A stretch of DNA of 64,000 bases from Limnohabitans sp. DM1 (lineage in GTDB: Bacteria > Pseudomonadota > Gammaproteobacteria > Burkholderiales > Burkholderiaceae_C). The notes below the pieces were generated by a model. It saw only the letters and a program-made list of their open reading frames with translations, was not told where the DNA came from and made no database searches. A program made the translations under genes and the position numbers. This document shows positions 42,497-51,794 of this stretch, one piece after another (position 1 is the stretch's first letter; every line of letters begins with the position of its first letter). The stretch is taken from contig NZ_CXOO01000034.1 of NCBI RefSeq assembly GCF_001269385.1, forward strand, positions 1 through 64,000. Direction: 5' to 3'.

Positions 42497-42526
42497 AGCC
42501 ACTGACAAACATCAGTGGCTTTTTTT
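42497..42526 (+). terminator. intrinsic terminator of the small basic gene
   Basis: AGCCACTGA-CAAACA-TCAGTGGCT followed by TTTTTT (42521-42526), a 9-bp perfect stem, 37 bases after the stop. Confidence 0.85.
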
Positions 42527-42589
42527 GCGTTTGCTGCCAAATGCCTGAGTGTTTGACGGCCCCAGCCAGTACCGATGTGAGGTGAAAAA

Positions 42590-42982
42590 ATGTTGATTTC
42601 TTATGGTGCCATTTTGTTGGCGGGCTTGATGCCCGTCATTTGCGCGGGCATTGCCAAGTCGGGGGCCAAAGGCTATGACAACCACGATCCCCGGGCATGG
42701 CTGGCCCAGCAAATCGGCCATCGCGCACGGGCCAATGCCGCCCAGGCCAACAGCCTGGAGGCCTTTCCATTTTTTGCGGTGGGCGTTATTTTGGCCCTGC
42801 TCACGGGTGTGGACCCCTTTGTGGTCGACATGCTGGCCGCGGCATTCATCGCCGCCCGGGTAGCCTATGTGGCGTGCTATTTGAGCGATAAGGCGCTGTT
42901 GCGCTCGATTTTTTGGGCGGTGGGTTATTTCAGCGTCATCGCCTTTTATGTGCTGGCCATGCTGAATTTGCAGCCGGGCTGA
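42590..42982 (+). CDS. MAPEG family membrane protein
   Basis: 130 residues with four hydrophobic segments (about 5-24, 54-72, 78-98 and 108-126). HRARANAAQANSLEAFPFFAV carries the MAPEG glutathione-binding RxNxxE-like pattern (RANAAQANSLE), the family signature. Members are glutathione-dependent or eicosanoid-type enzymes in eukaryotes; in bacteria the role is largely unknown. SD GTGAGGTGAAAAA precedes ATG at 42590. Confidence 0.8.
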   Translation: MLISYGAILLAGLMPVICAGIAKSGAKGYDNHDPRAWLAQQIGHRARANAAQANSLEAFPFFAVGVILALLTGVDPFVVDMLAAAFIAARVAYVACYLSDKALLRSIFWAVGYFSVIAFYVLAMLNLQPG

Positions 42983-43022
42983 GTCCGGAAAAGCGACTTT
43001 ATCAAGGCACAATAGAGGCTTG

Positions 43023-43114
43023 GCCCCGGTGGTGAAACTGGTAGACACACCGGACTTAAAATCCGTTGCTTCCTGAAAAGGGGCGTGCCGGTTCGATTCC
43101 GGCTCGGGGCACCA
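43023..43114 (+). tRNA. tRNA-Leu (anticodon UAA)
   Basis: 92 bases: acceptor GCCCCGG/TCGGGGC (first pairs G-C), D-arm GTGAAACTGGTAGACAC, anticodon loop CTTAAAA with TAA, a long class II variable arm (GTTGCTTCCTGAAAAGGGGC region), T-arm and encoded CCA. It lies 23 bases before the next CDS. Confidence 0.95.
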
Positions 43115-43137
43115 GCAGTCAGTTATAAGGCACCGTC

Positions 43138-43770
43138 ATGAACCACGACAACGCACCGTTCGAAATCCACGTGCATGGTGATGTGCCGATCAAGCCAGGC
43201 ACCGACACCAAGTCCATTCAGGAAGCGCTCAAACCTCTTTGGCATTACACAGGTGCCCGCACTTTGAGCGAAGGCGCCCTGAGCTTGTATGAGGAAGAGC
43301 CAGGCATCCGCTTTGATGCCAACACCCAGCGGCTGCACATGTGCTGGACGGTGCGCGGGGACGAGGACTTCCGCATGGTGTTGGACGATTTGTGCATGAA
43401 CCTCAATGATTTGTCCTCGGCGGGCACACAAATCGAAGTCACTTTTTATGACATCGAATTTGATGACGAAGATGAAGCCCGTGGCGCAGAGTCCCGCGAT
43501 GATTTCGTGATGCTGTTTGTGGGCCCCGATCCGGGGGCCATCATGCAGGCCCAACGGGATTTGTTGATTCACGACGTGGTGAACTTGATGGAGCGTCACT
43601 TTGACGGCGCCGAATTGTCTGGCGTGGTGGCTGAAATCGACAAATTGTTCAGCCAGCGTTTTGACAACCTGGTGAGTTCGCTGGAACTGGGCAAACCGCC
43701 CAAAGGTTCGGGCGGTAACGGCAACTCAGGTCATGGCGGCGGTGGCCGTCGTCCTCGCCACTTGCATTGA
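43138..43770 (+). CDS. conserved-looking hypothetical protein, Gly/His-rich tail
   Basis: 210 residues. FEIHVHGDVPIKPGTDTKSI opens a mixed alpha/beta fold with acidic stretches (FYDIEFDDEDEARGAE). The tail from about 188 is low complexity (KGSGGNGNSGHGGGGRRPRH), probably disordered. No signal peptide or membrane segment is seen. I do not recognise a domain. It is preceded by the tRNA-Leu and followed 12 bases later by an MFS transporter on the same strand, possibly one operon. Confidence 0.65.
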   Translation: MNHDNAPFEIHVHGDVPIKPGTDTKSIQEALKPLWHYTGARTLSEGALSLYEEEPGIRFDANTQRLHMCWTVRGDEDFRMVLDDLCMNLNDLSSAGTQIEVTFYDIEFDDEDEARGAESRDDFVMLFVGPDPGAIMQAQRDLLIHDVVNLMERHFDGAELSGVVAEIDKLFSQRFDNLVSSLELGKPPKGSGGNGNSGHGGGGRRPRHLH

Positions 43771-43782
43771 ACTGTTCCAGCC

Positions 43783-45084
43783 ATGGCCTTGATGTTTTCG
43801 CGTGAAGCCCTGAACCCTGGTGTCCGTCTGCGTGAGGTGTTTGGCTGGGCCATGTATGACTTCGCCAATTCCGGTTACACCACGGTGGTCATCACGGCTG
43901 TGTTTGCGGCCTATTTTGTGGGTGGCGTGGCCGATGGGGCGGCTTGGGCCACACTGGCCTGGACTTCTGGCCTGAGTGTTTCCTATCTGATCGTGATGCT
44001 GAGCATGCCGGGCTTGGGCGCTTGGGCTGACCGTGTGGCAGGCAAAAAGCGCCTACTCATGTGGGTGACCTTGGGCTGCGTCATCAGCACCGCAGCGCTG
44101 GCCTGGGTGGGGCCTGGCCAAGTGGCACTGGGGCTTTTGATTTTGGTGGTGTCCAACACTTTTTTTTCTTATGGCGAGTCCTTGACCGCATCCTTTTTGC
44201 CCGAATTGGCCAAACCCGAGGCCATGGGCCGGGTCAGTGGCTGGGGGTGGTCGCTGGGTTATATCGGCGGCATGTTGACGCTGGGCGTGTGCCTGGCCTA
44301 TGTGCTGGCTGCGCAAGCGCGTGGTGAGACAGGCAGCCAGTTTGTGCCGGTCACGATGTTGATCACTGCGCTGGTGTACGGTTTGGCATCCTGTGTCACG
44401 TTTGCTTTGATGCGTGAGCATTCACCGCCCCAACCCCATGCCCCTGTGGTGGGCATGCTGCAAAGCTTGCGCGGATTGCGGAAAACCTTCCGTGATGCCC
44501 GCCCTTACAAGGATTTCATTCGGCTCATGGCCTGTGCGGTGGCCTACCAGGGGGGGGTGGCGGTGGCCATTTCGCTGGCGGCCATTTATGCCGAACAGGT
44601 GATTGGCTTTCAGCCGCAAGAGACGATGGTGCTGATTTTTGTGCTCAACATCGCCGCTTTTGCGGGGGCCTTTGTGTTTGGCTATGCGCAGGACCGCATG
44701 GGCCACAAATTGGCTCTGGCCTTGACCTTGGTGGGCTGGATCTTGACTTGTGTGATTGCCGCCTTGTCGAGCACCAAAGAGGTGTTCTGGTGGGCTGCTG
44801 CGATTGCCGGGGTGTGCATGGGGTCGAGCCAGTCATCGGGCCGTGCCATGGCCGGGCTCATGGTGCCGCCTGCGCGCCTGGGGGAGTTTTTTGGTCTGTG
44901 GACCTTTGCCATTCGACTGGCAAGCATCCTGGGGCCTTTGAGTTATGGCCTCATCACCTGGCTCAGTGGCGGTAATCAGCGCCTGGCAATTGGCTCGACT
45001 TCCTTGCTCTTCGTCTTGGGCCTGGTTTTACTCATGCCTGTGAGCGTCGAGCGTGGCCGTCGCATGGCCATGGGGCAGGCCTGA
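43783..45084 (+). CDS. MFS transporter, UMF1/ATG22-like
   Basis: 433 residues with 12 predicted membrane helices. The N-terminus EVFGWAMYDFANSGYTTVVI matches the UMF1/ATG22-like branch of the major facilitator superfamily (GWALYDFANSAY). The loop MSIPGLGAWADRVAGKKRLL-like stretch between TM2 and TM3 is the MFS signature. In yeast Atg22 exports amino acids from vacuoles, but bacterial substrates are unknown. Its stop abuts the convergent murI stop with no gap. Confidence 0.85.
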   Translation: MALMFSREALNPGVRLREVFGWAMYDFANSGYTTVVITAVFAAYFVGGVADGAAWATLAWTSGLSVSYLIVMLSMPGLGAWADRVAGKKRLLMWVTLGCVISTAALAWVGPGQVALGLLILVVSNTFFSYGESLTASFLPELAKPEAMGRVSGWGWSLGYIGGMLTLGVCLAYVLAAQARGETGSQFVPVTMLITALVYGLASCVTFALMREHSPPQPHAPVVGMLQSLRGLRKTFRDARPYKDFIRLMACAVAYQGGVAVAISLAAIYAEQVIGFQPQETMVLIFVLNIAAFAGAFVFGYAQDRMGHKLALALTLVGWILTCVIAALSSTKEVFWWAAAIAGVCMGSSQSSGRAMAGLMVPPARLGEFFGLWTFAIRLASILGPLSYGLITWLSGGNQRLAIGSTSLLFVLGLVLLMPVSVERGRRMAMGQA

Positions 45085-45936
45085 TCAGATTTGCCGTTCA
45101 GCCTTGTGACAGGTCGAATGGGGCAAATGGAGCCAGCGCTGTGCGGCCGCTTGCAGTGCACTGAGTTCACCATTGGTCAGCAACTGGGTGCGTGCGGATA
45201 CCGACAGTGGCGCAGGGCCGCTGCGCAATTGGCCTGCGGCTTCTAGCAATCTTCGGGTTTGGCGGGCAACAGGCTCTCCGGTGGATACCAGCAGCACATC
45301 AGGCCCCAGCAAGTCGCGCAAGGGCTGGTGCGCAAACACATAGTGCGTGCAGCCCAGCACCAAGGTGTCCATGTCGCCGGGGGCCGTGCCAAAACGGCCC
45401 ATCTGACGGGTGTAGTCCTGCAGCAATTGCCTGACTTTTTCATGCGCTTGTGCTGCAGATGGGGCATGTGTGCTCTGCTCAATGGCCAGGGCCAAACCCT
45501 GGCAGGGCTGAACAACAAACTCGGCCTGGTCCTGCAAGCTGCCCAGCAGCCGACGAAATTTTTCACTGGACAGCGTGCCCTGGGTGCCGATGACGCCAAT
45601 GCGCTGGGTTTGGCTCAAGGCGATGGCGGGCTTGAGCGCGGGTTCGACCCCGATCAACGGCAAGTGGGGGTGCTGGGCACGCAACTCGTGAATGGCCGCT
45701 GCGGTGGCCGTGTTGCAGGCCACCACCAGGGCTTTGATGTGGTGCTGCTCGATCAGGTACCGGCCGATGGCCAAGCTGCGCTGGCGAACAAACACATCGC
45801 CTTTTTCACCATACGGTGCATGTCCGCTGTCAGCCCAATACACAAAGTGCTCGGCTGGCAGTTCCGATTGAAGGGCCTGCAACACGCTCAGGCCACCAAT
45901 GCCGCTGTCAAAAACGCCGATGGGGGATTCGGTCAT
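45085..45936 (-). CDS. murI: glutamate racemase
   Basis: 283 residues; makes D-glutamate for peptidoglycan. N-terminal IGVFDSGIGGLSVLQAL. The first catalytic Cys is in VVACNTATAA (about Cys75) and the second in LVLGCTHYVF (about Cys195); both halves of the pseudosymmetric enzyme are intact. It is convergent with, and directly touching, the MFS gene (stops at 45084/45085). An intergenic repeat block follows upstream. Confidence 0.93.
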   Translation of the reverse strand: MTESPIGVFDSGIGGLSVLQALQSELPAEHFVYWADSGHAPYGEKGDVFVRQRSLAIGRYLIEQHHIKALVVACNTATAAAIHELRAQHPHLPLIGVEPALKPAIALSQTQRIGVIGTQGTLSSEKFRRLLGSLQDQAEFVVQPCQGLALAIEQSTHAPSAAQAHEKVRQLLQDYTRQMGRFGTAPGDMDTLVLGCTHYVFAHQPLRDLLGPDVLLVSTGEPVARQTRRLLEAAGQLRSGPAPLSVSARTQLLTNGELSALQAAAQRWLHLPHSTCHKAERQI

Positions 45937-45949
45937 GAGGGCTGCTCAG

Positions 45950-46023
45950 ATGTCATCGCGGTGTCCCGACGGAACGCCGCGTGGTGATCCAGAACTGGAC
46001 TGACACGCTGTCCTCGCAGTGAC
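45950..46023. repeat. palindromic intergenic repeat (GTCAT..GCG type)
   Basis: GATGTCATCGCGG at one end and CCTCGCAGTGACG at the other are near inverted complements, with internal GTGGTGATCCAG ... ACTGGAC. This is the look of the dispersed palindromes that begin GTCATTGCGAGG in many proteobacteria. Copy number cannot be judged from one window. Confidence 0.45.
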
Positions 46024-46140
46024 GGGATAGGCGCTCGCCATGACGGGTCAGCCGCTCGCCATGAAGAGGCAGGCGCCCTCCATGACGGGTCAGGCGCTTG
46101 CCGTGAGGGGGTCAGGCGCATGGAAGGCGTCAGGCCGCTG
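46021..46140. repeat. degenerate 21-bp tandem repeat beside fumarase
   Basis: Units GACGGGATAGGCGCTCGCCA-T (46021-46041), 46042-46062, 46063-46083 and 46084-46104 align with a 21-base period, with two further degraded units to about 46140. Most carry ATGACGGGTCAGGCGCT-like sequence. The fumarase stop (46130) lies inside the last unit. On the minus strand this gives PSWRA-like heptads, but no credible gene. Confidence 0.7.
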
Positions 46141-47683
46141 TGACGCCGATGCCCTTGAACTCGCCCGTAGCGATGCGCTTTTGCCATTCGGCGGGTCCCG
46201 TGATGTGGGCGCTGGTGCCGCCCGCGTCCACCGCTACCGTCACGGGCATGTCCACCACGTCAAATTCATAGATGGCTTCCATGCCCATGTCGGCAAAACC
46301 CACCACCTGGGCGTGCTTGATGGCTTTGGACACCAGGTAAGCGGCACCGCCCACGGCCATCAGGTAAGCGCTCTTGTGCTTCTTGATGGCTTCGATGGCA
46401 ACTGGGCCGCGCTCGGCCTTGCCGATCATGGCGATCAGGCCGGTGTTGGCCAGCATCATCTCGGTGAAGCCGTCCATGCGGGTGGCGGTGGTGGGACCGG
46501 CGGGGCCCACAGCCTCGTCGCCCACGGGGTCCACGGGACCGACGTAATAAATCACGCGGTTCTTGAAACTCACGGGCAGCGGCTCGCCCTTGGCCAGCAT
46601 GTCCTGGATGCGTTTGTGCGCAGCGTCGCGGCCGGTGAGCATCTTGCCGTTGAGCAGCAGGGTCTGGCCGGGTTTCCATGCGGCGACTTGCTCGGGTGTC
46701 AGGGTGTTCAGGTCCACGCGCTGGCTCTTTTCGGTGTCGGCCGTCCAACCCACGTTGGGCCATAGATCGAGCGAAGGCGCTTCGAGGTAGCTGGGGCCGG
46801 AGCCGTCGAGCACAAAGTGCGCGTGGCGGGTGGCCGCGCAGTTGGGGATCATGGCCACGGGCTTGGAGGCTGCGTGCGTGGGGTACATCTTGATCTTGAT
46901 GTCGAGCACGGTGGTGAGACCCCCCAGGCCTTGCGCACCAATGCCCAGGGCGTTGACCTTGTGGTACAGCTCCAGGCGCATGTCTTCGACTTGGTCGAGC
47001 TTGTCGCCCTTGCTCGATTTTTCGAGCAGCTGGTACATGTCCAGGTCGTCCATCAGGCTTTCCTTGGCCAGGAGCACGGCTTTTTCTGCCGTGCCGCCGA
47101 TGCCGATGCCCAGCATGCCCGGTGGGCACCAGCCCGCGCCCATGGTGGGCACGGTTTTGAGCACCCAGTCGACGATGCTGTCGCCGGGGTTGAGCATGAT
47201 CATCTTGGACTTGTTCTCGCTGCCGCCGCCTTTGGCCGCCACGGTCACATGCACATGGTGGCCGGGAACGATCTTGGTGAAGATCACGGCAGGTGTGTTG
47301 TCCTTGGTGTTCTTGCGGTTGAAGTGCGGGTCGGACACGACCGATGCACGCAGCATGTTGTCGGGGTGGTTGTAGCCACGGCGCACACCTTCGTTCACGG
47401 CGTCTTCCAAGCTGCCGGTGAAGCCGTCGAATTTCACGTCCATACCGACTTCGAGGAACACGTTGACGATGCCCGTGTCCTGACAAATCGGGCGGTGGCC
47501 AAAGGCACTCATTTTGCTGTTGGTCAGGATCTGCGCGATGGCGTCCTTGGCGGCCGGGCTTTGCTCACGGTCGTAGGCGCTGGCCAGGTGCGAGATGAAG
47601 TCGGCCGGGTGGTAGTAGCTGATGTACTGCAGGGCGGCGGCGACGGATTCGATCAGGTCGTCTTGTTTGATCAGTGTGGTCAT
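46130..47683 (-). CDS. fumarate hydratase class I (Fe-S)
   Basis: 517 residues, standard for the one-chain class I enzyme (FumA/FumB type) that interconverts fumarate and malate in the TCA cycle. Cluster-binding Cys are likely in PICQDTGIV (about 67), PNCAATRHAH and the ICPPG-like WCPPGMLGIGIGG. N-terminal MTTLIKQDDLIESVAAALQY and C-terminal KGIGVTAA are typical. The stop lies in the 21-bp repeat tract. Symbol withheld among fumA/fumB/fumarase names. Confidence 0.93.
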   Translation of the reverse strand: MTTLIKQDDLIESVAAALQYISYYHPADFISHLASAYDREQSPAAKDAIAQILTNSKMSAFGHRPICQDTGIVNVFLEVGMDVKFDGFTGSLEDAVNEGVRRGYNHPDNMLRASVVSDPHFNRKNTKDNTPAVIFTKIVPGHHVHVTVAAKGGGSENKSKMIMLNPGDSIVDWVLKTVPTMGAGWCPPGMLGIGIGGTAEKAVLLAKESLMDDLDMYQLLEKSSKGDKLDQVEDMRLELYHKVNALGIGAQGLGGLTTVLDIKIKMYPTHAASKPVAMIPNCAATRHAHFVLDGSGPSYLEAPSLDLWPNVGWTADTEKSQRVDLNTLTPEQVAAWKPGQTLLLNGKMLTGRDAAHKRIQDMLAKGEPLPVSFKNRVIYYVGPVDPVGDEAVGPAGPTTATRMDGFTEMMLANTGLIAMIGKAERGPVAIEAIKKHKSAYLMAVGGAAYLVSKAIKHAQVVGFADMGMEAIYEFDVVDMPVTVAVDAGGTSAHITGPAEWQKRIATGEFKGIGVTAA

Positions 47684-47729
47684 GGTGGTGTGATCCCGTA
47701 AAAATCAAAAATCGGTCGTGGTCAGGCGC

Positions 47730-48329
47730 TCAGTGGGCCTTGTCGTGGTGCGACATCAGGCGGTCGGCATAAGCAATCGCGATCGCGCTGAGCAAGAAAG
47801 CCATGTGGATGAGGGTTTGCCACATCAGCACTTTTTCATCGTAGTTGGCGGCGTTGATGAAGGTTTTGAGCAGGTGAATCGAGCTGATGCCGATGATGGC
47901 CGTACCCAGCTTGACCTTGAGCACCGAGGCGTTGACGTGGCTCAGCCACTCGGGCTGGTCGGGGTGGCCTTCCAAGTTCAGGCGCGAGACAAAGGTTTCG
48001 TAGCCGCCCACGATGACCATGATCAGCAAGTTCGAGATCATGACCACGTCAATCAGGGCCAGCACGACCAACATGATCACCGTTTCATTCAGGGCCGTCA
48101 GGGGTGCATCTGCTTTGTAGCCAATGCTGCTGACCAGGGCTTGCAGTGCGGTTTGGCTGCCAAAGGCGGCTTCCAGCAAGTGCACCAGTTCGACCCAGAA
48201 ATGGAAGACGTATACAGCTTGAGCGGCGATCAGTCCCAAATACAAAGGCAACTGCAGCCAACGGCTGGCAAAAATGAAGCTGCTCAGGGGGCTCAGGGAG
48301 GTTTTGGCTGGGGGTGTGGGTTTGGACAT
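47730..48329 (-). CDS. YqhA/UPF0114 family membrane protein (TIGR00645)
   Basis: 199 residues with four hydrophobic segments: about 27-45, 83-105, 134-150 and 170-186. Family motifs include [40 protein letters not shown] and [22 protein letters not shown] at 48329 follows CAGGAAAAAC. Function unknown in any species. It lies 46 bases downstream of the fumarase start, same strand, so the two may be co-transcribed. Confidence 0.85.
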   Translation of the reverse strand: MSKPTPPAKTSLSPLSSFIFASRWLQLPLYLGLIAAQAVYVFHFWVELVHLLEAAFGSQTALQALVSSIGYKADAPLTALNETVIMLVVLALIDVVMISNLLIMVIVGGYETFVSRLNLEGHPDQPEWLSHVNASVLKVKLGTAIIGISSIHLLKTFINAANYDEKVLMWQTLIHMAFLLSAIAIAYADRLMSHHDKAH

Positions 48330-48509
48330 GTTTTTCCTGGTTTTTTTGAGGGCAAGGGCCTCTCGTGACATCATTTGGATTTTAGGCGGTCCAATCCGGT
48401 ATCGATCGAACATCCGTGCAAGACTGCTGTCAGTCAGTGCTTTGTAAGAGCGAAAGCCGACATTTGCACCATTTTCAAAAAACGTCATGTCATTGAGGAG
48501 ACAAATCTG

Positions 48510-50471
48510 ATGAGTTCCATCGTTTACCAACCCAGCGCCGATTTCGTGAAAAACGCCCACGTTTCGGGCATGTCGGCCTACGAAGCGCTGTGCAAAGAAG
48601 CTGAAACCGACTACCAGGGCTACTGGGGACGTCTGGCCAAAGAGCTGATCACCTGGAAGACCCCCTTCACCAAGGTGCTGGACGAGTCCAACGCACCATT
48701 CTTCCAGTGGTTCGAAGACGGCACCCTGAACGCCTCTTACAACTGCCTGGACCGCAACGTTGAAAACGGCCTGGGCGACAAGACCGCCATCATTTTTGAA
48801 GCCGACGGCGGCGAAGTGACCAAGGTCACCTACAGCCAGCTGCTGGCCAAGACCTGCCAATACGCCAACGCCTTGAAGAGCCTGGGCATCAAAAAAGGTG
48901 ACCGCGTGGTCATCTACATCTCCATGTCCATCGACGGCGTGGCCGCCATGCAGGCCTGCGCCCGAATCGGCGCAACCCACTCGGTGGTGTTTGGTGGTTT
49001 CTCGGCCCAGTCGCTGCGCGACCGCATCGAAGACACGGGCGCTGTCGCTGTCATCACCGCCGACAACCAGGTGCGCGGCGGCAAGTTGCTGCCCCTCAAG
49101 TCCATCGTGGACGAAGCCATCAACCTGGGCGGTTGCGGCTCCATCCAAAATGTCTTGGTCGTCAAGCGCTCGGGTGCCGACATTGCCATGACTGCAGGTC
49201 GCGACCTGTGGATGGCCGATCTGGCCGACCAGCAAGCCACCACCTGTGAGCCCGAGTGGGTCGGTGCCGAACACCCCTTGTTCTTGCTCTACACCTCGGG
49301 CTCCACGGGCAAACCCAAAGGCGTTCAGCACAGCACCGGCGGCTATTTGCTGCATGCCGCGCTGACCACCAAGTGGACCTTCGACCTGAAGGCCGACGAT
49401 GTGTTCTGGTGCACGGCCGACATCGGCTGGGTCACGGGCCACACCTACATCACCTACGGCCCCTTGGCTTTGGGCGGCACCGAGATTGTGTTCGAGGGCG
49501 TGCCCACCTACCCCGACGCGGGCCGTTTCTGGAAGATGATCCAGGACCACAAAGTCTCGATCTTCTACACCGCGCCCACCGCCATCCGCTCGCTCATCAA
49601 GGCCGCCGAAGCCAACGACGCTGTGCACCCCAAGAGCTACAACCTCAGCAGCCTGCGCTTGTTGGGTTCGGTCGGCGAGCCGATCAACCCCGCCGCCTGG
49701 GAGTGGTACCACAAGCATGTGGGCGGCGGCAATTGCCCCATCGTCGACACCTTCTGGCAAACCGAAACCGGTGGCCACATGATCACGCCGCTGCCTGGTG
49801 CCACACCCATGGTGCCCGGTTCCTGCACACTGCCTTTCCCCGGCATCCAGGCCGCCATCGTGGACGAAACCGGCAAAGACATGCCCAACGGCCAAGGCGG
49901 CATCTTGGTGGTCAAGCGCCCATGGCCTTCCATGATCCGCAACATCTGGGGCGACCCCGAGCGCTTCAAGAAGAGCTACTACCCTGAAGACTTCAAGGGC
50001 AAGTACTACCTGGCCGGCGACGGCGCGATCCGCGACGAGAAAACCGGTTACTTCACCATCACCGGCCGCATCGACGACGTGCTCAACGTCTCCGGTCACC
50101 GCATGGGCACGATGGAAATCGAATCGGCCCTGGTCAGCTGCACCGAGCTGGTGGCCGAAGCCGCTGTGGTGGGCCGCCCTGACGACACCACGGGTGAGGC
50201 GATTTGCGCCTTCGTAGTGCTCAAGCGCTCGCTGCCCAACACGGAAGAAGGCAAGGCCATTGCCAAGCAGTTGCGCGACCACATTGCCAAGGAAATCGGC
50301 CCGATCGCCAAGCCCAAGGACATCCGCTTTGGCGAGAACCTGCCCAAGACCCGCTCGGGCAAGATCATGCGGCGCCTGCTGCGCTCGCTGGCCAAAGGCG
50401 AAGAGATCACGCAAGACATCTCGACCTTGGAAAACCCCGCCATCTTGGGGCAGCTGGGTCAGGCGTACTGA
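48510..50471 (+). CDS. acs: acetyl-CoA synthetase (AMP-forming)
   Basis: 653 residues; activates acetate to acetyl-CoA through acetyl-AMP. Core motifs: [19 protein letters not shown] (P-loop, about 269-287), [32 protein letters not shown] and the catalytic Lys in [13 protein letters not shown] (about 618), the residue often acetylated for control. ATG at 48510 follows GAGGAGACAAATCTG. 45 upstream codons are not family. An intrinsic terminator follows 23 bases after the stop. Confidence 0.96.
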   Translation: MSSIVYQPSADFVKNAHVSGMSAYEALCKEAETDYQGYWGRLAKELITWKTPFTKVLDESNAPFFQWFEDGTLNASYNCLDRNVENGLGDKTAIIFEADGGEVTKVTYSQLLAKTCQYANALKSLGIKKGDRVVIYISMSIDGVAAMQACARIGATHSVVFGGFSAQSLRDRIEDTGAVAVITADNQVRGGKLLPLKSIVDEAINLGGCGSIQNVLVVKRSGADIAMTAGRDLWMADLADQQATTCEPEWVGAEHPLFLLYTSGSTGKPKGVQHSTGGYLLHAALTTKWTFDLKADDVFWCTADIGWVTGHTYITYGPLALGGTEIVFEGVPTYPDAGRFWKMIQDHKVSIFYTAPTAIRSLIKAAEANDAVHPKSYNLSSLRLLGSVGEPINPAAWEWYHKHVGGGNCPIVDTFWQTETGGHMITPLPGATPMVPGSCTLPFPGIQAAIVDETGKDMPNGQGGILVVKRPWPSMIRNIWGDPERFKKSYYPEDFKGKYYLAGDGAIRDEKTGYFTITGRIDDVLNVSGHRMGTMEIESALVSCTELVAEAAVVGRPDDTTGEAICAFVVLKRSLPNTEEGKAIAKQLRDHIAKEIGPIAKPKDIRFGENLPKTRSGKIMRRLLRSLAKGEEITQDISTLENPAILGQLGQAY

Positions 50472-50494
50472 TAGGCTGATGCAGCCAAAAAAAA

Positions 50495-50520
50495 ACGGCA
50501 GCCTCGGCTGCCGTTTTTTG
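50495..50520. terminator. bidirectional terminator after acs
   Basis: ACGGCAGCC-TC-GGCTGCCGT flanked by AAAAAAAA on the left and TTTTTT on the right. It serves acs on the plus strand and, read the other way, the convergent Bug gene. Confidence 0.85.
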
Positions 50521-50597
50521 TAGATCGACGCTCGCAGTCCCTGACGTTTGCATCATGATCAATGGTGCTCATGGATGCATGGGGGGCATTGAAAAAC

Positions 50598-50663
50598 GTC
50601 GGACTCTGCGAGTACCGACCTACGGTGAAGGCCTGTTGTAGGTCGGTCGTCTCGGACTCCGAC
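50598..50663. repeat. REP-like hairpin between acs and the Bug gene
   Basis: GTCGGA (50598-50603) pairs with TCCGAC (50658-50663) and ACCGACCTAC (50614-50623) with GTAGGTCGGT (50638-50647). The inner string TACCGACCTAC is the same as in the hairpin at 33054-33124. Intergenic position and shared core suggest a small repeat family. Confidence 0.6.
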
Positions 50664-50683
50664 GGGTGCCTGCAAACCCCGCT

Positions 50684-51667
50684 TCAGATCTTGATGCCCA
50701 GCCCCAGCTTTTCGATCAGCCGCTTTTCCTTCACATAGCTGGCCAAAATGAACTGGGTGTAGGCCTCGCTGTCCATGTAGATCACGGGCTGGTCGTATTT
50801 TTCGAAGGCAGCGATCACGCCCGGGTCGCTCAGGGTTTTCTTGAAGCCGTCTTGCAGCTTGCGCACCACCTTCGGGTCCATGCCCCGAGGGCCGGCGATG
50901 CCGAAAGGGGAGTCGGACACTGTGTCGTAGCCCAGTTCGTTGAGCGTGGGCACTTTGGGCCAGCGCTTGGTGCGCTTGCTGCCATAGGTGGCCAGCAGGC
51001 GCAGGGTGCCTGCTTCAACGTGGGGTGCCCAGCCTGTGGCGTCACTGTGCGCGTCGATGTGGCCACCCAACAGCGCTTGCAAGCCGTCCGAGCTGCCTTT
51101 GAAAGGCACATGCGTGAGCTGCACGCCCGCCTTGAGGGCGAACTCTTCCACCGCAAGGTGCGGCGTGGTGCCGTTGCCCGTCGAGCCGTAGTTGAATTTA
51201 CCGGGATTGGCCTTGGCAAAACTGACCAGGTCCTTGATGGATTTGATCGGCGAGTCGGCCTTGACCACGATGCCAAAGGTGTAGCCCGTCAGGCAGGCGA
51301 TATAGCTGAAGTCTTTGAGCGGGTCGAACAGCATTTTTTGCATGTGCGGCAGCCGCGCCACGCCAATCGTGATTTGCGACAGGGTGTAGCCGTCGGGCGC
51401 GGCCTTGACCAGTTCGTTGGGGCCGAGCATGCCGCTGGCACCGGGCTTGTTTTCAACCACCACCTGCTGACCCAGCACTTTGGTGGCGCCATCGGCCAGG
51501 GCGCGCATGACGATGTCGCTGGACCCGCCGGCAGGCCAGGGGCAAATCAGCTTGAGTGGGCGCGTCGGGAAGGCTTGCGCCTGGGCCAGGGTGGGAAGTG
51601 CCAGGGTAGCGGCGCTGGCGATGCCGGTTTGCACAAACTGGCGGCGTGTGGGGTCGTTGGTTTTCAC
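50684..51667 (-). CDS. Bug-family (TctC-type) substrate-binding protein, orphan
   Basis: 327 residues with a twin-arginine-like leader (NDPTRRQFVQTGIASAATLA) and an AQAQ cleavage site. The mature part has FPTRPLKLICPWPAGGSSDI and NKPGASGMLG. No TctAB membrane genes or enzymes are nearby, so it is an orphan receptor of the kind abundant in Burkholderiales. It may be translocated by the Tat rather than the Sec system; this is from the RR motif only. Confidence 0.85.
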   Translation of the reverse strand: MKTNDPTRRQFVQTGIASAATLALPTLAQAQAFPTRPLKLICPWPAGGSSDIVMRALADGATKVLGQQVVVENKPGASGMLGPNELVKAAPDGYTLSQITIGVARLPHMQKMLFDPLKDFSYIACLTGYTFGIVVKADSPIKSIKDLVSFAKANPGKFNYGSTGNGTTPHLAVEEFALKAGVQLTHVPFKGSSDGLQALLGGHIDAHSDATGWAPHVEAGTLRLLATYGSKRTKRWPKVPTLNELGYDTVSDSPFGIAGPRGMDPKVVRKLQDGFKKTLSDPGVIAAFEKYDQPVIYMDSEAYTQFILASYVKEKRLIEKLGLGIKI

Positions 51668-51794
51668 AAGGCTCTCCTGATCGGGTATCTGATTCAGCGC
51701 TCAGTATGGCCCCTGGACAAGGTGGCTCGTATCGGGAGTTCCCTCATGCGGTCACGTGTGCGACCGACGCTGTTTCAGACACCCTCAGTTGGCC

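Noticed and set aside
45933-46187. 84-codon minus-strand frame with PSWRA heptads
   Set aside because: Heptads arise from the 21-bp tandem repeat; no start signal and overlap with fumarase.
48330-50414. Upstream minus-strand extension of the YqhA-type gene through acs
   Set aside because: It is antisense to acs; the real start at 48329 has a Shine-Dalgarno and the family N-terminus.
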